The notes under the pieces were generated by a model. It had not been told where the DNA came from. It worked only from the letters and a program-made list of their open reading frames with translations, and did no database searches. Shown here piece by piece: positions 1-10,560 of a DNA stretch of 64,000 bases (its first letter is position 1; each line of letters begins with the position of its first letter). This DNA comes from Atherinomorus stipes. Lineage: Eukaryota; Chordata; Actinopteri; Atheriniformes; Atherinidae. The stretch lies in the NCBI GenBank assembly GCA_023101725.1, contig JALJCO010001098.1, positions 62,001 through 126,000 on the forward strand, read 5' to 3'. The position numbers were made by a program, and so were the translations under genes.

Positions 1-44
1 AATAAAACAAGCGTTTTATTATTAAAAAGGTTGATCACTTAGAG

Positions 45-303
45 TAGTGCTTCCCAAACTTTTTATGCAACGACCCCCATTTGCCTCACAAATCACCCAT
101 ATATGAAAAATCAGCTATTCTTACTGAGATAGGGAAAAAGCACCCATAATAACTTTGTTTCTGGACACAGGGTGAAAAAAAATTCTAAATACAAGGCCTG
201 GAAAATATCAGAAACTTCATAAATAGGGAGGATTAAGTTGCCAATGATCTGGCAACCCAATGAAATTACCTTGGGACCCCCAGTCTGAGAAAGGCTAGTC
301 TAA
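45..303. repeat. hAT-type MITE, copy 1 of the 'TAGTGSTTCTCAAACTTT' family
   Basis: The left end reads TAGTGCTTCCCAAACTTTTT followed by GACCCCC. The right end reads GACCCCCAGTCTGAGAAAGG then CTA, an imperfect inverted repeat of the left. A second copy with the same terminal pattern lies at 41668-42330. Termini of this kind belong to fish hAT non-autonomous elements (from memory). Confidence 0.6.
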
Positions 304-689
304 CATATTTGCAGAGTGCTGTAGTTATTGTTACTCTTCCTAGTGGGACTGCCTCTTGGCTATAAGCAATTAAATAAAAATGTTTAAGGTTTAATTGATA
401 TTTTCTATGGAATTATTTTCAAATGAATCCCCTGCACTCTGCAGAGGGTGATGTCAGCTATAATGAGCAGGTATTTCAGACAGCAGTGGATTGCATGTGA
501 AAGGGCGTCTGCAGCAATGGGAGATGTTTAGGAGGCAAAGTCAGCTCCCCTAGCAACCATCAGTGCTACCATTTTACATGTACAGACGGTGATAAAACCA
601 CAGCGTAATACAGCTCCATTACACAATGATTCTGTAAATAATATCAAATTAAATGAATAAAGTTGCTTTATTTATCTCAGAGGGAACTT

Positions 690-880
690 CCAATGATAAT
701 GATGATAACTAAAAAGCACTCTGAGAGTGCAAACCTCCGCTAAGCAGCTCGACTCCTTGATTTTTGTGTGTTCTGGATCACAGTATCCGTAATTTTCTCT
801 GGATCTGGATCAACTTTCGAAACATTATAGAACTCATTGAGATCCTTTCTTGTAATTTTTTTTTACCAAACACTTGGGCC
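690..880 (+). repeat. fragment of a dispersed retroelement-like repeat (GCACTCTGAGAGTGC head)
   Basis: Begins AAAAAGCACTCTGAGAGTGC then AAACCTCCGC, and continues with GGATCTGGATCAAC. The same head occurs at 12492 and the same body at 2057. Sequences with a 'CCTTGGCGGAGGT' end are common in fish and other animals and are often assigned to RTE-like LINE or SINE tails; I cannot assign the class firmly. Confidence 0.5.
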
Positions 881-1234
881 ATTTGTATGGACTTATATGG
901 AAAAATAAAAAAAGAATTGGCCTGTTAGGGTGATGTTGATGTAAGGCTGTGTAGGCGTTGGTAAGGAGGTTTGATGTTAACCATGGGGTGTCGGTCAGAA
1001 CACACAGGACTGGTCACTCTTACAACAGCACAGTAATGCAACAAATGACAGGCTTACAGGTGAGGCTAGTTAAGGTTAATGCCTGGATGGAAGTGAGTGT
1101 GGTCTATAAACACAGAAATACAAAGCCATGAGGAATTTGCTTGGCAAATTAACACATTCAAGATATTAATTATGACTTATAAGTCCATTACAGTTAGGAC
1201 TTAACATGCATATGTGTTTGAGCCCAACAGTTGC

Positions 1235-1719
1235 GCCCCGTTTCCACCTGTGAGTCTGGGTCGGGTCGGGCCAGGCCGGATAAGGTGGGTTTTGTATAAG
1301 GATGTGTTGATTTCACGTTGTGTCCCCACAGCAAACTGTACCCTTACTCTGGAGGCGGAGTTTTAACCGGATAGCACAGCAATGTGATCGCGTGACATCA
1401 TCGCCGTGCAACACCTTTTAACCAAAACACCGCACCACACGTGACAGAAACAAAAGGAGTCACCCCTGCTTTGTTTTTATGCCAGGTCACGCGGGAAGTG
1501 ACAGATTTTTCAATGAATCAACGGATTGCTGTGTGTTAGCTCCACCTCTTTGGTCCGGATCGGTTAGATCAGTACCCCTACCAAAGGGTACCAAAATAGT
1601 AGGCCAGGTCGGGTCAGGTCGGATATAAGAGTACCTGTCCCAGTTTTATCTGTGGGGACGCACAAAAATGTGGACCGATCCGGCCTGACCCAACCCAGAC
1701 CCGCTGGTGGAAACGGGGC
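1235..1719. mobile_element. 485-bp MITE with GCCCCGTTTCCACC inverted ends
   Basis: The left end GCCCCGTTTCCACC is matched by GGTGGAAACGGGGC at the right end. The inverted similarity continues inward (GAGTCTGGGTCGGGTCGGG against CCTGACCCAACCCAGACCC). There is no coding potential. No convincing target duplication is visible at the outer bases. The interior has a run of GTACCCTTACTC/GGTACC-type motifs. Confidence 0.7.
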
Positions 1720-2056
1720 TTTACAGTAACTGGCATGTAACAGGTCAGCTAGCTTAATAGCATAAAAAGGCACATGGTGAATGGAGGAACACTTCTGAAT
1801 AAGCAAATCAGCTAAATAACATTATAGGCTAAATAAACATCCTGTTCAGGCAGAAATAGAACTAGTTACTTACAGTTCTTTACAGATGCACACAGTTCAC
1901 CATATTCACCTGCTAGAAGTCTGTCCAACAGTCCTACCTCGTCGTGCTCACTGCTGCTCATAAGTTTCATTTCTGCATCCTGACATCATGTGCTCAGCTG
2001 CACACTTCTGCCACAAGGGGGCACTCATGCCTCATCAACAGCCTTTCCAACATGGT

Positions 2057-2277
2057 TGCTCTCACGATGATAAAGAAACATTCAAAAAATTCCTGGATCC
2101 AGAAGGTGATCCGGATCACCACCAAAATTTAATGAGTTCGTCTTTGGGCTGTGGCACACGGCTGGTGAAGATTTCATGTCAATCCGTCCAGCACTTTTTC
2201 CGTAAAGTTGCTGACAGATGAACAGACAGACAAACCAACGCTACCGAAAACATTACCTCCTTGGCGGAGGTATTAAC
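2057..2277 (+). repeat. dispersed retroelement-like repeat, second copy
   Basis: Shares long stretches with 12536-12752: ATTCCTGGATCCAGAAG, GATCCGGATCACCACC, TTTCCGTAAAGTTGCTGACA, and the closing ACATTACCTCCTTGGCGGAG with GTATTA. No open frame spans it. Confidence 0.65.
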
Positions 2278-3935
2278 ATGGCATATTGTGAACTCTCCAA
2301 GAACTAGATCACATTCCTAAATCCACGGCGAGGTGCTTGTTTCCTCTGGTCTGTGGCCTTTATGCTTGACTAACCTAATTGGTTTCTGTCTGCATCCATT
2401 CTCTCATCTGAACTCTGCAACGTTAAAAGTCAAACTGCGGCTTTAATCAACAGTATAAGGTGATGTGGAAGTCTCAGTTTAAAATGGTTTGTTCTTTGCT
2501 TCTGCTTGGCTTCTTCAATCAACCACTCTTTGTATGTCATCTTTCTCCAACCCATTTTTCTTCATAACTATCAGTCACACTCTTCTTTTGTCCCCACACA
2601 TCTTTTCCTCCACCAAACAGCCTGTCACGGTGTCATCTTGCAGATTCCATCCATCCATTACGCAGACAGCTGTGGTTACACTCTGATGGGCTCTCCATTT
2701 TAGGCCCAGCTCCTGCACAGCACTATCTAAAATGGTTCCTCTTTGCAGGACTCGTGGGACGTGAAAGCTGCAGGGTGATTTAACTTTTGGGTGAAGGCAG
2801 CTGTGACAAGAGCGTTAATGTGAAAAGTCTATGATTTAGTGTTTTAAGGTTTGTGTGTTTCAGACTGTTCTAGCTGCTGTATGATGTACAGTATGAAGAT
2901 GAGATCATGGATAGCATGTTAATGTACACGTTAACATGTTTTATATTTATGCACACACACTCTTCTGTATCTGGATTATGTATAATGCTTATATAAAGTC
3001 AGTTGTCTGTATTGATTGGATAATATCTCTGCTGGATCTTCCGTCTTCTCACTCCCACACTCCTCATGCATCCTTGTCATCTTATCTCTCGCTTCTCTCC
3101 ATTGCATCTATGAATGAATCTGCCAGGGAAAACTGAGTGAGTGAAGAAAGAGGAAACAGCGAGAGAGAGAGAGTGAGATGGAGAGAAGGGGAAACGGCGA
3201 GTTTAATTTTAGACTCGACACGTAATTCCCCCTTTCTTTTTTTTCCATGGCTTCTATAAATAAACTCTGCTCTCACTCTCAGCCCCCTCACCCACGCAAT
3301 CATTGTTTGATGGACTACATGAGAGGGGTGGGGGTGTTGCTTAGCAACCGTATCCTGACTTGGCAAGTCATGTGATCGGGAGATGACTGCCACCAAATGT
3401 GGTAGTAACACACTTAAGCCTGGGAGCAGGCATAGTGACACACACATAAACATGGGAAACTTGCATACAGGCTGTTGTAGTAGAACATGCGATTGAGGCG
3501 GTTTATAGGCCGAACTCATAACATTAATCTTTAAAAGGCAAATGATCCCACAAGGAACTGGTGAGTTCATTTGTAATTTTGCCAGATGCAGCAGCAGCAT
3601 GACTAACCTGACAGAGACAGGTTATCCCCGTCTGACGGCCTGATGCTCTCAGAGTCCAGTGTTACTGCAGCATTATGTAACGGCCAGACTTGAGGCTTTT
3701 AGGTGGAGGGTTAATGGATGCACTGTTCCTTTAATGGACGACTCGAAGAACAGTCTGTACAGTGCCTGAGTCTTTTAACAAATCACTTAACGTCAGGTAA
3801 CATTTAGAGGAATTCTGTCCTGGGGCTGGTTCCAACCCAAAAGAGGTAAGCCCTACAAACGATGCCTTGGTAATATAATTTGTCCAAATAAGTCAATTAT
3901 AAAAAAGTCTGTAAATTTTGTTCACTTTAAATAAA
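2278..3935. other. no gene or repeat recognised, apart from one X-box
   Basis: Mixed unique-looking sequence. A 172-codon frame on the minus strand (3082-3600) shows no domain and low-complexity Ser/Leu composition, so I do not call it a gene. Confidence 0.5.
3336..3348. promoter_or_regulatory. perfect palindromic RFX X-box GTTGCTTAGCAAC
   Basis: Two RFX half-sites (GTTGC and GCAAC) face each other with a 3-bp spacer, the textbook symmetric X-box bound by RFX1-4-type factors. A second perfect one, with the spacer reversed to TAA, lies at 36102-36114. Neither sits in a repeat I recognise. The motif is visible; binding is inference. Confidence 0.5.
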
Positions 3936-3939
3936 AAAA

Positions 3940-4570
3940 CTGTTAAAAAAAATTGATGTAGTATCCGGTCACGTCTGAATAGGGTAAAGTGAAGCCAGTT
4001 CCCACTTCCGCAATGGGCAAAGGCAAGGCCGCTCAGAGCCGCAGGGCAAGTAACTGACAACCAAGCTAACGCTCACCGAGCAAAACCGAAGTGAACAGGA
4101 ACGGAGGAATATAGACGATGTAAAGGTAAGACACGCTCAAACTTGCTGTTAACCAGCTGAAAACCACCATTGTGCAACTCTGCTACAGGCTGAGGCCTTC
4201 CTGGGAGCAAAAAGGGAGCTAACTATTAGCCTCCACGGCTAAAATTGGCAGCCGGTTTGCTGCATGTCAATCAAAAGGCCACGCCCCTAAATATGTGCAA
4301 TTTCAAGATTAAATACCATCGAAACAGATGAGTTATAAAAAAATTCACCTCCCTCACAGTTGACATTAAGGTAAACTTGACCTATTACACCTAAAATGGT
4401 TTTTTGAACCAGGCTGTAAACATGTTTATTTCTGCAATGAAGTTGGTCTTTTTAACATTAGAGTCTATGGGGATTTACTCTGTTTTGGAGCCCCTAGTGG
4501 ATGAAAAAAGAACTACAATTATTAAACTTAACTTCCGGGCTTCACACTTTTCCTGCAGAGTTTGCCCCTT
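3940..4570. repeat. dispersed fish repeat (maternal-type MITE or SINE remnant)
   Basis: Contains phrases frequent in teleost repeats (from memory): CAATCAAAAGGCCACGCCCC, GTTATAAAAAAATTCACCTC, GGCTGTAAACATGTTTATTT and GAGTCTATGGGGATTTACTC. The ends carry CGTCTGAATAGGGTAAAGTG and ACTTCCGGGCTTCACAC-like sequence in inverted relation. No open frame. Confidence 0.5.
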
Positions 4571-4757
4571 AGTTTAAATTAACATTATGTACAAGTTAGA
4601 GCAAGAAAACAATCAGCAACAGATTTGAGACAACACTTACCATTGCCTGTTTTGTAATTCATCCAATACGTAATGCACCTGTACACAACTACACATGAAA
4701 TGCAAATGAAGTTTTTTACATGCCCTTTATTATCCGGTCAGTGCGAATCATCTTTAA

Positions 4758-6134
4758 GGGTGCGTTCACACTCTGGCAGTTTGGTCTGCTTTAAACGGAC
4801 CGTGGTTCAATTCCTCGATCGTCGTTTGGCGCAGTCTGAACACCAACTGTACTCTGGTGTGCACCAAAGAAACGGACTCTGGTCCGCCTGAAAGCCGGGG
4901 GTCTCGGCTTACTTGCAAATGGACTATCGGATTAGCCAGCGCACCTAATGGAAGTGGCGTTTGTCAACTGCAAAAAAGCAAAAGAAGAAGAAGTAGAAGT
5001 AAGCCGAGTAGGTTATCGTTTGGGTCAGAGGAAAAATAAAGCAAACAGTGCGTGTTTAAGGAAGCTGAGGTCAAAACAACAACGAAAACAACTAAAAAAT
5101 GTGTAGACAGACACGGAGTACCCTAATATTACAGCACATTCTCACTCCCAACTCGTCATATGTTGACGCTTGGGCAGGCTCCCTCCATGTCACCTGTCTA
5201 CGCGCAGGGTATATCCATCTCTTACACATGTGACGCAGCGGGTCTCTCATTTAATGTTATAGAAATCCCTGATCCGTGGTCTCTGACGACATGAGAGCAT
5301 CAAAGAGGAACCTTTTCCGGTGATTTTGATCACTGGAAAATCTGCTGCGATCAATCCTCCAAAGTCATACGTACTATAGGGTCGTTTGTGCACATCGGAA
5401 ATTACACTCTTTGAGTGTATTTCACGCTCCCTGTCACCCCTGGTGGCAGCAGGAGGAGAAATGACGGTGAGTCTGACTACAGAGAAGGAAGTCAGCTGAA
5501 GAAAGACATTTAACAACTGGTTGAAACACTTGAGGCAGTGTTTAGCTCGACTGGTTGGGAACCTGCCACAGTATTCAGAGGCTGCAGTTCCTCCACGCAG
5601 CCGGTCTCGGTACGATTCCCAGCCTAGGACCCGCTGCAGCCCCCATTCTCTGCCGTCAAATCCTGAAAAAACTCCTTATTACGATACAACACTGTGCCTT
5701 TATTATGTTGCCTATTTGAATTCTTTTTATTCATGTTCACTGAGGAATGTGCACGTATAAAACATGAAAAAAGTTACTCCCAGCCACCGCAACACCGTAC
5801 GTCCATTTAATCCCTTCCTTCCGGAGACCCGCTGCGTCACATGAGTACGAGATGGGTATACCCTGCTCGTAGGCAGGTGACGCGGAGGGAGTCTGCCCAA
5901 GGGTCAATATATGTCGAGTTGGAAGTGAGAATGTGTTGAATAATAAGTAGAAAGATTTTCACTTTAATCGCTGGTCCGGGTTTCTTCTTCTTCCTGCTTT
6001 TTCCTGCCTGATTTAATCAGGCAGTTCGGTCCGCTTCAGTTACTGCAGTTTGAACGCAAACCGAAGCAAAGAAAGGTGCGAAATTCCCACCCAATCGGAC
6101 CAAGGTCCTGGACTATCCTGGTGTGAATGCACTC
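4758..6134. mobile_element. PIF/Harbinger-like element with TAA target duplication (interrupted)
   Basis: The left end GGGTGCGTTCACAC and the right end GTGTGAATGCACTC are inverted repeats, each flanked by TAA (4755-4757 and 6135-6137), the 3-bp duplication expected for PIF/Harbinger transposition. Second-layer inverted similarity follows (GGTCTGCTTTAAACGGACC against GTCCGCTTCAGTTACTGCAG with AAACCGAAG). No transposase frame is seen. A separate long-inverted-repeat element occupies 5135-5935 inside it. Confidence 0.7.
5135..5935. mobile_element. element with roughly 120-bp terminal inverted repeats nested in the PIF-like element
   Basis: The left arm starts CACATTCTCACTCCCAACTC and runs through GGGCAGGCTCCCTCC, GTCACCTGTCTACG, GCAGGGTATA and GTGACGCAGCGGGTCTC (about 5135-5250). 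The right arm carries the reverse complement of each block in the opposite order (about 5820-5935). The two arms are about 85-90% alike by eye. The interior has no transposase. Confidence 0.75.
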
Positions 6135-6137
6135 TAA

Positions 6138-8400
6138 AACTCTGGTAAAATGTCCTATAAACGGGAGGCTCTGAGGAAGCTGAAAAAAAGTCAACTATTA
6201 AAGATTGCCAAAAGTTATTCTGATCTCCCTAAGAAGCCATCTAAAGCAACTGGTATTATATGGCTTCGGTTGAAGCCGAAGATGCTGGATCCGTGATTTC
6301 CAGTAAGAATTTCAGATTTTAATTCGCCTGACTACAGAGCAGTTTCCCACTCTGCCTCCTCGGCCCATTTTAAATCAACTTTGGCTCCGATAAGACGACA
6401 GCATCTCTGGGTGGTGGTCACGTTTGGCTTCCTCCCTGCATGATAAAGCTTTACTCTGTATTTGTTGATGTCATGGTAAACTGTGTTCACCGACAGTGAT
6501 GTCATGAAGTGCTCCTGAGCCCATGAACTACCTCTTATGAGAGAAACATGTTTTTATTGCAAAGCTGCTGAAGGCGCAGCAGAGTACAGGCATGCAATAC
6601 TGATTTTTGGCCGTTTATCTTGAACATAGACATCAAACGTTTCATTTTTTAAAATGTTTCATTATATAAATTTTGAGATTTACTAATCACCAGTTTGCAT
6701 TCCAATAAAAATCAGCATTTCTACTTTTTGTGAAACACAGTTGTAAGTAAAGGCGAATTCATTTATTCTTAATAATGGTTTATGTGTTTGACTAAGCATA
6801 AAAACACTAAAGACAAAATGAGGATGATGCAGTCTATGACAAGACACTAGCTAATGGCTGCATTACATGTAAACAAACACTTTCAGACAGAATAGCAGCA
6901 TTTCAGCTCATGAATGTTTTTGCTCTTTGTTACGGTTTTATGTACTCAAGTGAGTAAATGTTGATTCAGTGTGTTTCTGTTTTCAATCCATTTAACAAAG
7001 CAGTCCCAGGGAAGTCTAGAGGGTGTTTACTGTACAAGCAAATTAGAGCTGTACAGTGATTTGCCTGTAGAGATCTTTCAGCTCCAGTAATGTGTTCATC
7101 AGACCTTTATAATGAAGCACTCTTTTTTTTTTTTTTATCTGTATGTTGGCACACATAAATCAGGGCACCCTCAGGTCAAAATTAATTTGCAGTTGTGAGT
7201 AACCACTCGAGTAATAGCTGACCAGATTTCCAGAAGACATAAAGTTGAAGCTGACACAACTGCTGAATATTTTATGCCAGAATCTCCCCACTCTCCCAAT
7301 TTACAATTTAAAAAGCAGCAGGAATGAAAGGTCCCCTGCTGCTTCTGTTCACATCACCAGCATCAGAGAGGCGAACTAGCTGAGATCATAATTAGGATGG
7401 ACAATGTTTACTGTGCAGAGGGGAGCAACAGTCTACACAATAAGACTGCATAGATGAGAAGGCCGATATTTGTGGATCAATAAAGACCCTTAAATCAAAC
7501 AACACAGCAAATTGCTGGCCAACAATCTGGACCTGATCTCTAGGGTGAATTCTCCGATCTGAAAACTGTAATGAGTAAGGACTGGTTAGATTCACGAATA
7601 AAGTAAACAACTCTTACTAAATAAAATAAGTATGTGCTTAAAGAGAACTTAATTTCACAATTATGAATGCCTGACTATGATTTTAAGAAAAATATAGAGG
7701 AGAACAGTTTAGATTTTATTGATGTCTGATGAAACCTAAGTTTTCACGTCAGTACATTTACATTCTGTGCCTCCATAGTGTTCCCATCACCCCGTGAGGA
7801 AAACACTAGAGTGATAAAAATAACTGGTGAATTTCAAACCATCTAAAAACAACAGTAAAACCACATTTAAAAAGTGTTATGCTTTGTTTTTCTAATATCA
7901 CATTCTTTTTGCATGAGGGGGCTCCGATAACACAACTAACCAATGGTTAGGGATATTTAGCTTTTGCAGAAAATGTTAAAAAAAAAAAAAAAATCTTACA
8001 ACACTGATATCATATCATGAATATAGGGCACTTAAGCAGAATCATGCAGTGGTAATTTTAAAACTTCAAATAACTAGTTGAAACAAAATATGACAGTAGT
8101 GGGTATACCACAAAACAAAGATGCCAAAGCCTTCATTTTAGTCAGGCGTTAGGTGTCATCTTAGTCAGATGATTTCAACGTGCTGACAGCATGATGAAGA
8201 GGACTGTTTGGACACAAGATGTCAGTGAAGCAGAACACTTAATGGTTGATTCATGGTTCAGACACTTTCTTTTTTATTTTTAATTAATCACCTTGTAAGA
8301 GAACAGCATGATGAGCAATAAGCGCGAAAACACTGAAGAGAGTTCAAAACAAGTTCACTTGACAAGTTTACAGAGCATTGTAGAAACATTCTGGCCCATA
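6138..8400. other. AT-rich sequence, no gene seen
   Basis: Includes a short hairpin (GGCTTCGGTTGAAGCC at about 6261) and T- or A-runs at 7124-7136 and 7978-7993. Nothing coding. Confidence 0.5.
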
Positions 8401-8760
8401 TTTTAGGCTGATATTTGCGTTCTTTTTGCTGGGTGCAATGGGGGGACTGTGACTGACACCCCCACCACCCGCATTATTTACTAACGGCAGTTTATATATA
8501 TATACACACACACATACATATATTTATTTATTACATGTGTTTCTTTTATATATTGTTATAAGTGCACTGCTTATTTTTTATACTGTATATTTATTTGAAG
8601 TGTTTTGTTTCCTTTTTTTTTTTATCTTAAAAGAGTTTTCAAAATTAGTTTTCATTGTGTCCTTTATTATATTAATTTTGGGGTCAAATGCAGTAACAGC
8701 CCAAATTATCAGCAGGTTGTATTGACCATTGGCTGAGGCTGATGAGAAAATATTGGTGTC
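8401..8760 (+). repeat. TATCGGC-family repeat A, copy 1
   Basis: Its right half (ATTATATTAATTTTGGGGTC, GGTTGTATTGACCATTGGC, GAGAAAATATTGGTGTC) matches 25400-25510 closely. It includes a short (TA)n/(CA)n tract at 8497-8517. Non-coding inverted-repeat element of unknown superfamily. Confidence 0.6.
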
Positions 8761-8769
8761 AGATTGGGA

Positions 8770-9391
8770 TGTTGGATATTATTGGCCAACCAATATTTTT
8801 GCCCGATATTAGCATTAAAATGTGTTATCGGAAAATATTGGTATCGGCTTTTTGGACCGATATTTTCACAAACAAAAACTAATTTAGTTACGGAACAATT
8901 AAAATTTGCAAGATCTAGTTCCATTAGCACCAGTCCAGCATGTATAAAAGTCCCTGTTATCCACGAAGAACTTCATATCCCAGCATTCCTTTCAGAGTCA
9001 TGTGACTGCGGTGCAGCTGCTGCAGCTACAGACTGACTTGCTTTGAAGCTGCTTATAATATGTCTGGTTTTAAGTTGTTGGTGAAGTTACCAAGTTGTTA
9101 GAAACATTAGATTTAACCACATGTTGGCTAATACCTGCTAGTATCTGATATCTGGCAGCCAGATGTCCAAAATGAACTCTCCTGGCTGGGTTAAGGATAT
9201 TTTGGGATCTTTGCTCTCGGGGCAGAGTGTAGTTGTATTAGTTGTATTTCTCAAAATATTAGAGATACAACCTCACTGTTTTCTGCATATATCACTATCG
9301 GTTGATTTCGGATATCGTAATTTAAGAGTTAGACAATATCGGATATCGTAAAAAAAAAAAAAAAAAGAAGCTTATATCGAACATCCTTAGC
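8770..9391 (+). repeat. GATATCGG-family repeat B, copy 1
   Basis: Starts GGGATGTTGGATATTATTGG and ends ATATCGAACATCC. The middle (GAAGAACTTCATATCCCAGC, GTCATGTGAC, AAGCTGCTTATAATATGTCTGG) is shared with 49098-49624; related material is at 29245-30416. An internal A-run lies at 9350-9366. No open frame. Confidence 0.65.
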
Positions 9392-9566
9392 ATTGGCACA
9401 AAAAATCTGTATCACACAATCCCAAGTATGTATTATTCTTTGAATAGGATGAAGGACATTGTAAATGTGCACTGATTAATTAAATATTTACACCTGTCAC
9501 GCAGTTTCATTTTAAGATGCTAACTTGAAAAAAATGAATAAATCTTCACTGTTTGAGATGTCTAAA

Positions 9567-9895
9567 GCACACACACACGTTTGTTTTTATATCCTCGTGG
9601 GGTACATCCATTGACATAATGCATTCCCCAGCCCCTTACCCTAAACCTAACGCCCATAACTGATTGCCTAAACCTAACCCTTGTCCTAATCCTAATCAAA
9701 ACCTAATTGTGACTTAATCTCTACAACCTAATATTGACCCTCAAAATGGGGTTCGTACTCGTGGGGACCGGGAAAATGTCCCCACGAGGGCAAGATGTCC
9801 CCACAGTGATGGCAAAAATCCGGAACATGGTCCCCACAATGTTGCAAAAACGCCCCCCCCCCCCCCCACACACACACACACACACACACACTTCT
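9567..9895 (-). repeat. CA-flanked repeat with telomere-like motifs, copy 1
   Basis: Bounded by (CA)n at 9569-9578 and by C15 plus (CA)n at 9851-9891. The interior holds degenerate CCCTAA-type units (CCTTACCCTAAACCTAACG, CCTAAACCTAACCCTTG) and GTGGGGAC/GTCCCCAC blocks. It matches 36564-36895 in the opposite orientation. Known as a teleost dispersed repeat (from memory). Confidence 0.7.
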
Positions 9896-10249
9896 TCCAT
9901 GCAAAAACCTCATGATGTGGTTATCTACAAAGGTTACTACATGTCCCAGAATCCTTTGCAAAGGACCTCTGCTTTATTTGATGGGAGTAGTGCCAGCTGA
10001 CTGAATGGGATTTAATGAGCCCAACAGAATCAGATCTTAGACGATCAGCGCATATCTGGGTCCTCGGCCGGACGTGTAATTGTTTTCCAATTAGCCCTTC
10101 AACATCACAGCCCATAACTGGACTTAGTTTAAATCAATAAGGAATTTATTTTCATTTAAAATCTGCCACCTTCTGTTTTAAATGTTCTTTCAGTAAAGAG
10201 GAAAGCCCACTTCTTTCAGCAATTAGTCTTAATTAAGAAACGTGTCTCT

Positions 10250-10560
10250 CCCTCTCTTTGACTCAGGGGTGCTGACATTGTCGGTCCAACCAGGAAGTGA
10301 GCGTTTGTGATCACGCCTCTCTGAGCATTCACCTTGACGAGCCCACAATCCCCCCACCCCCAATACACCCCCCTCTCCTGCCTCCCCCATTGGATGAGAG
10401 GCTGAGCCAGAGCCTGCTCCGATTGGTTGCCAGGACCCAGCCTGTTGCTGGGCTGTTTCCATGGAGATCACTATCGCCTTTTTGTCGCTCCTCTTCCAGA
10501 TTCAGACACAGAGAGAACGGGAAGGAGAGACGAGTGATGACAATGACAGCAGAGTGGGCC
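10250..10560. promoter_or_regulatory. GC-rich block with CCAAT and X-box-like motifs
   Basis: A C-rich tract (CCCCCCACCCCCAATACACC) is followed by two ATTGG (CCAAT-box) motifs (GATTGGTTGCCAGG, CCCCATTGGATGAG) and GTTTCCATGGAGAT. The base composition is unlike the AT-rich flanks and no repeat was recognised. Could be an enhancer or promoter remnant; no transcript evidence is visible. Confidence 0.3.

Noticed and set aside
3082..3600. 172-codon minus-strand frame, the longest in the window
   Set aside because: No domain or splice partner; low-complexity Ser/Leu/His composition; overlaps an X-box and simple GA-rich sequence. Length is compatible with chance in 64 kb.
9600..9720. Interstitial telomere tract
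   Set aside because: The CCCTAA-like units are irregular and the same arrangement recurs at 36700 within a dispersed repeat, so it is not a chromosome-end relic.
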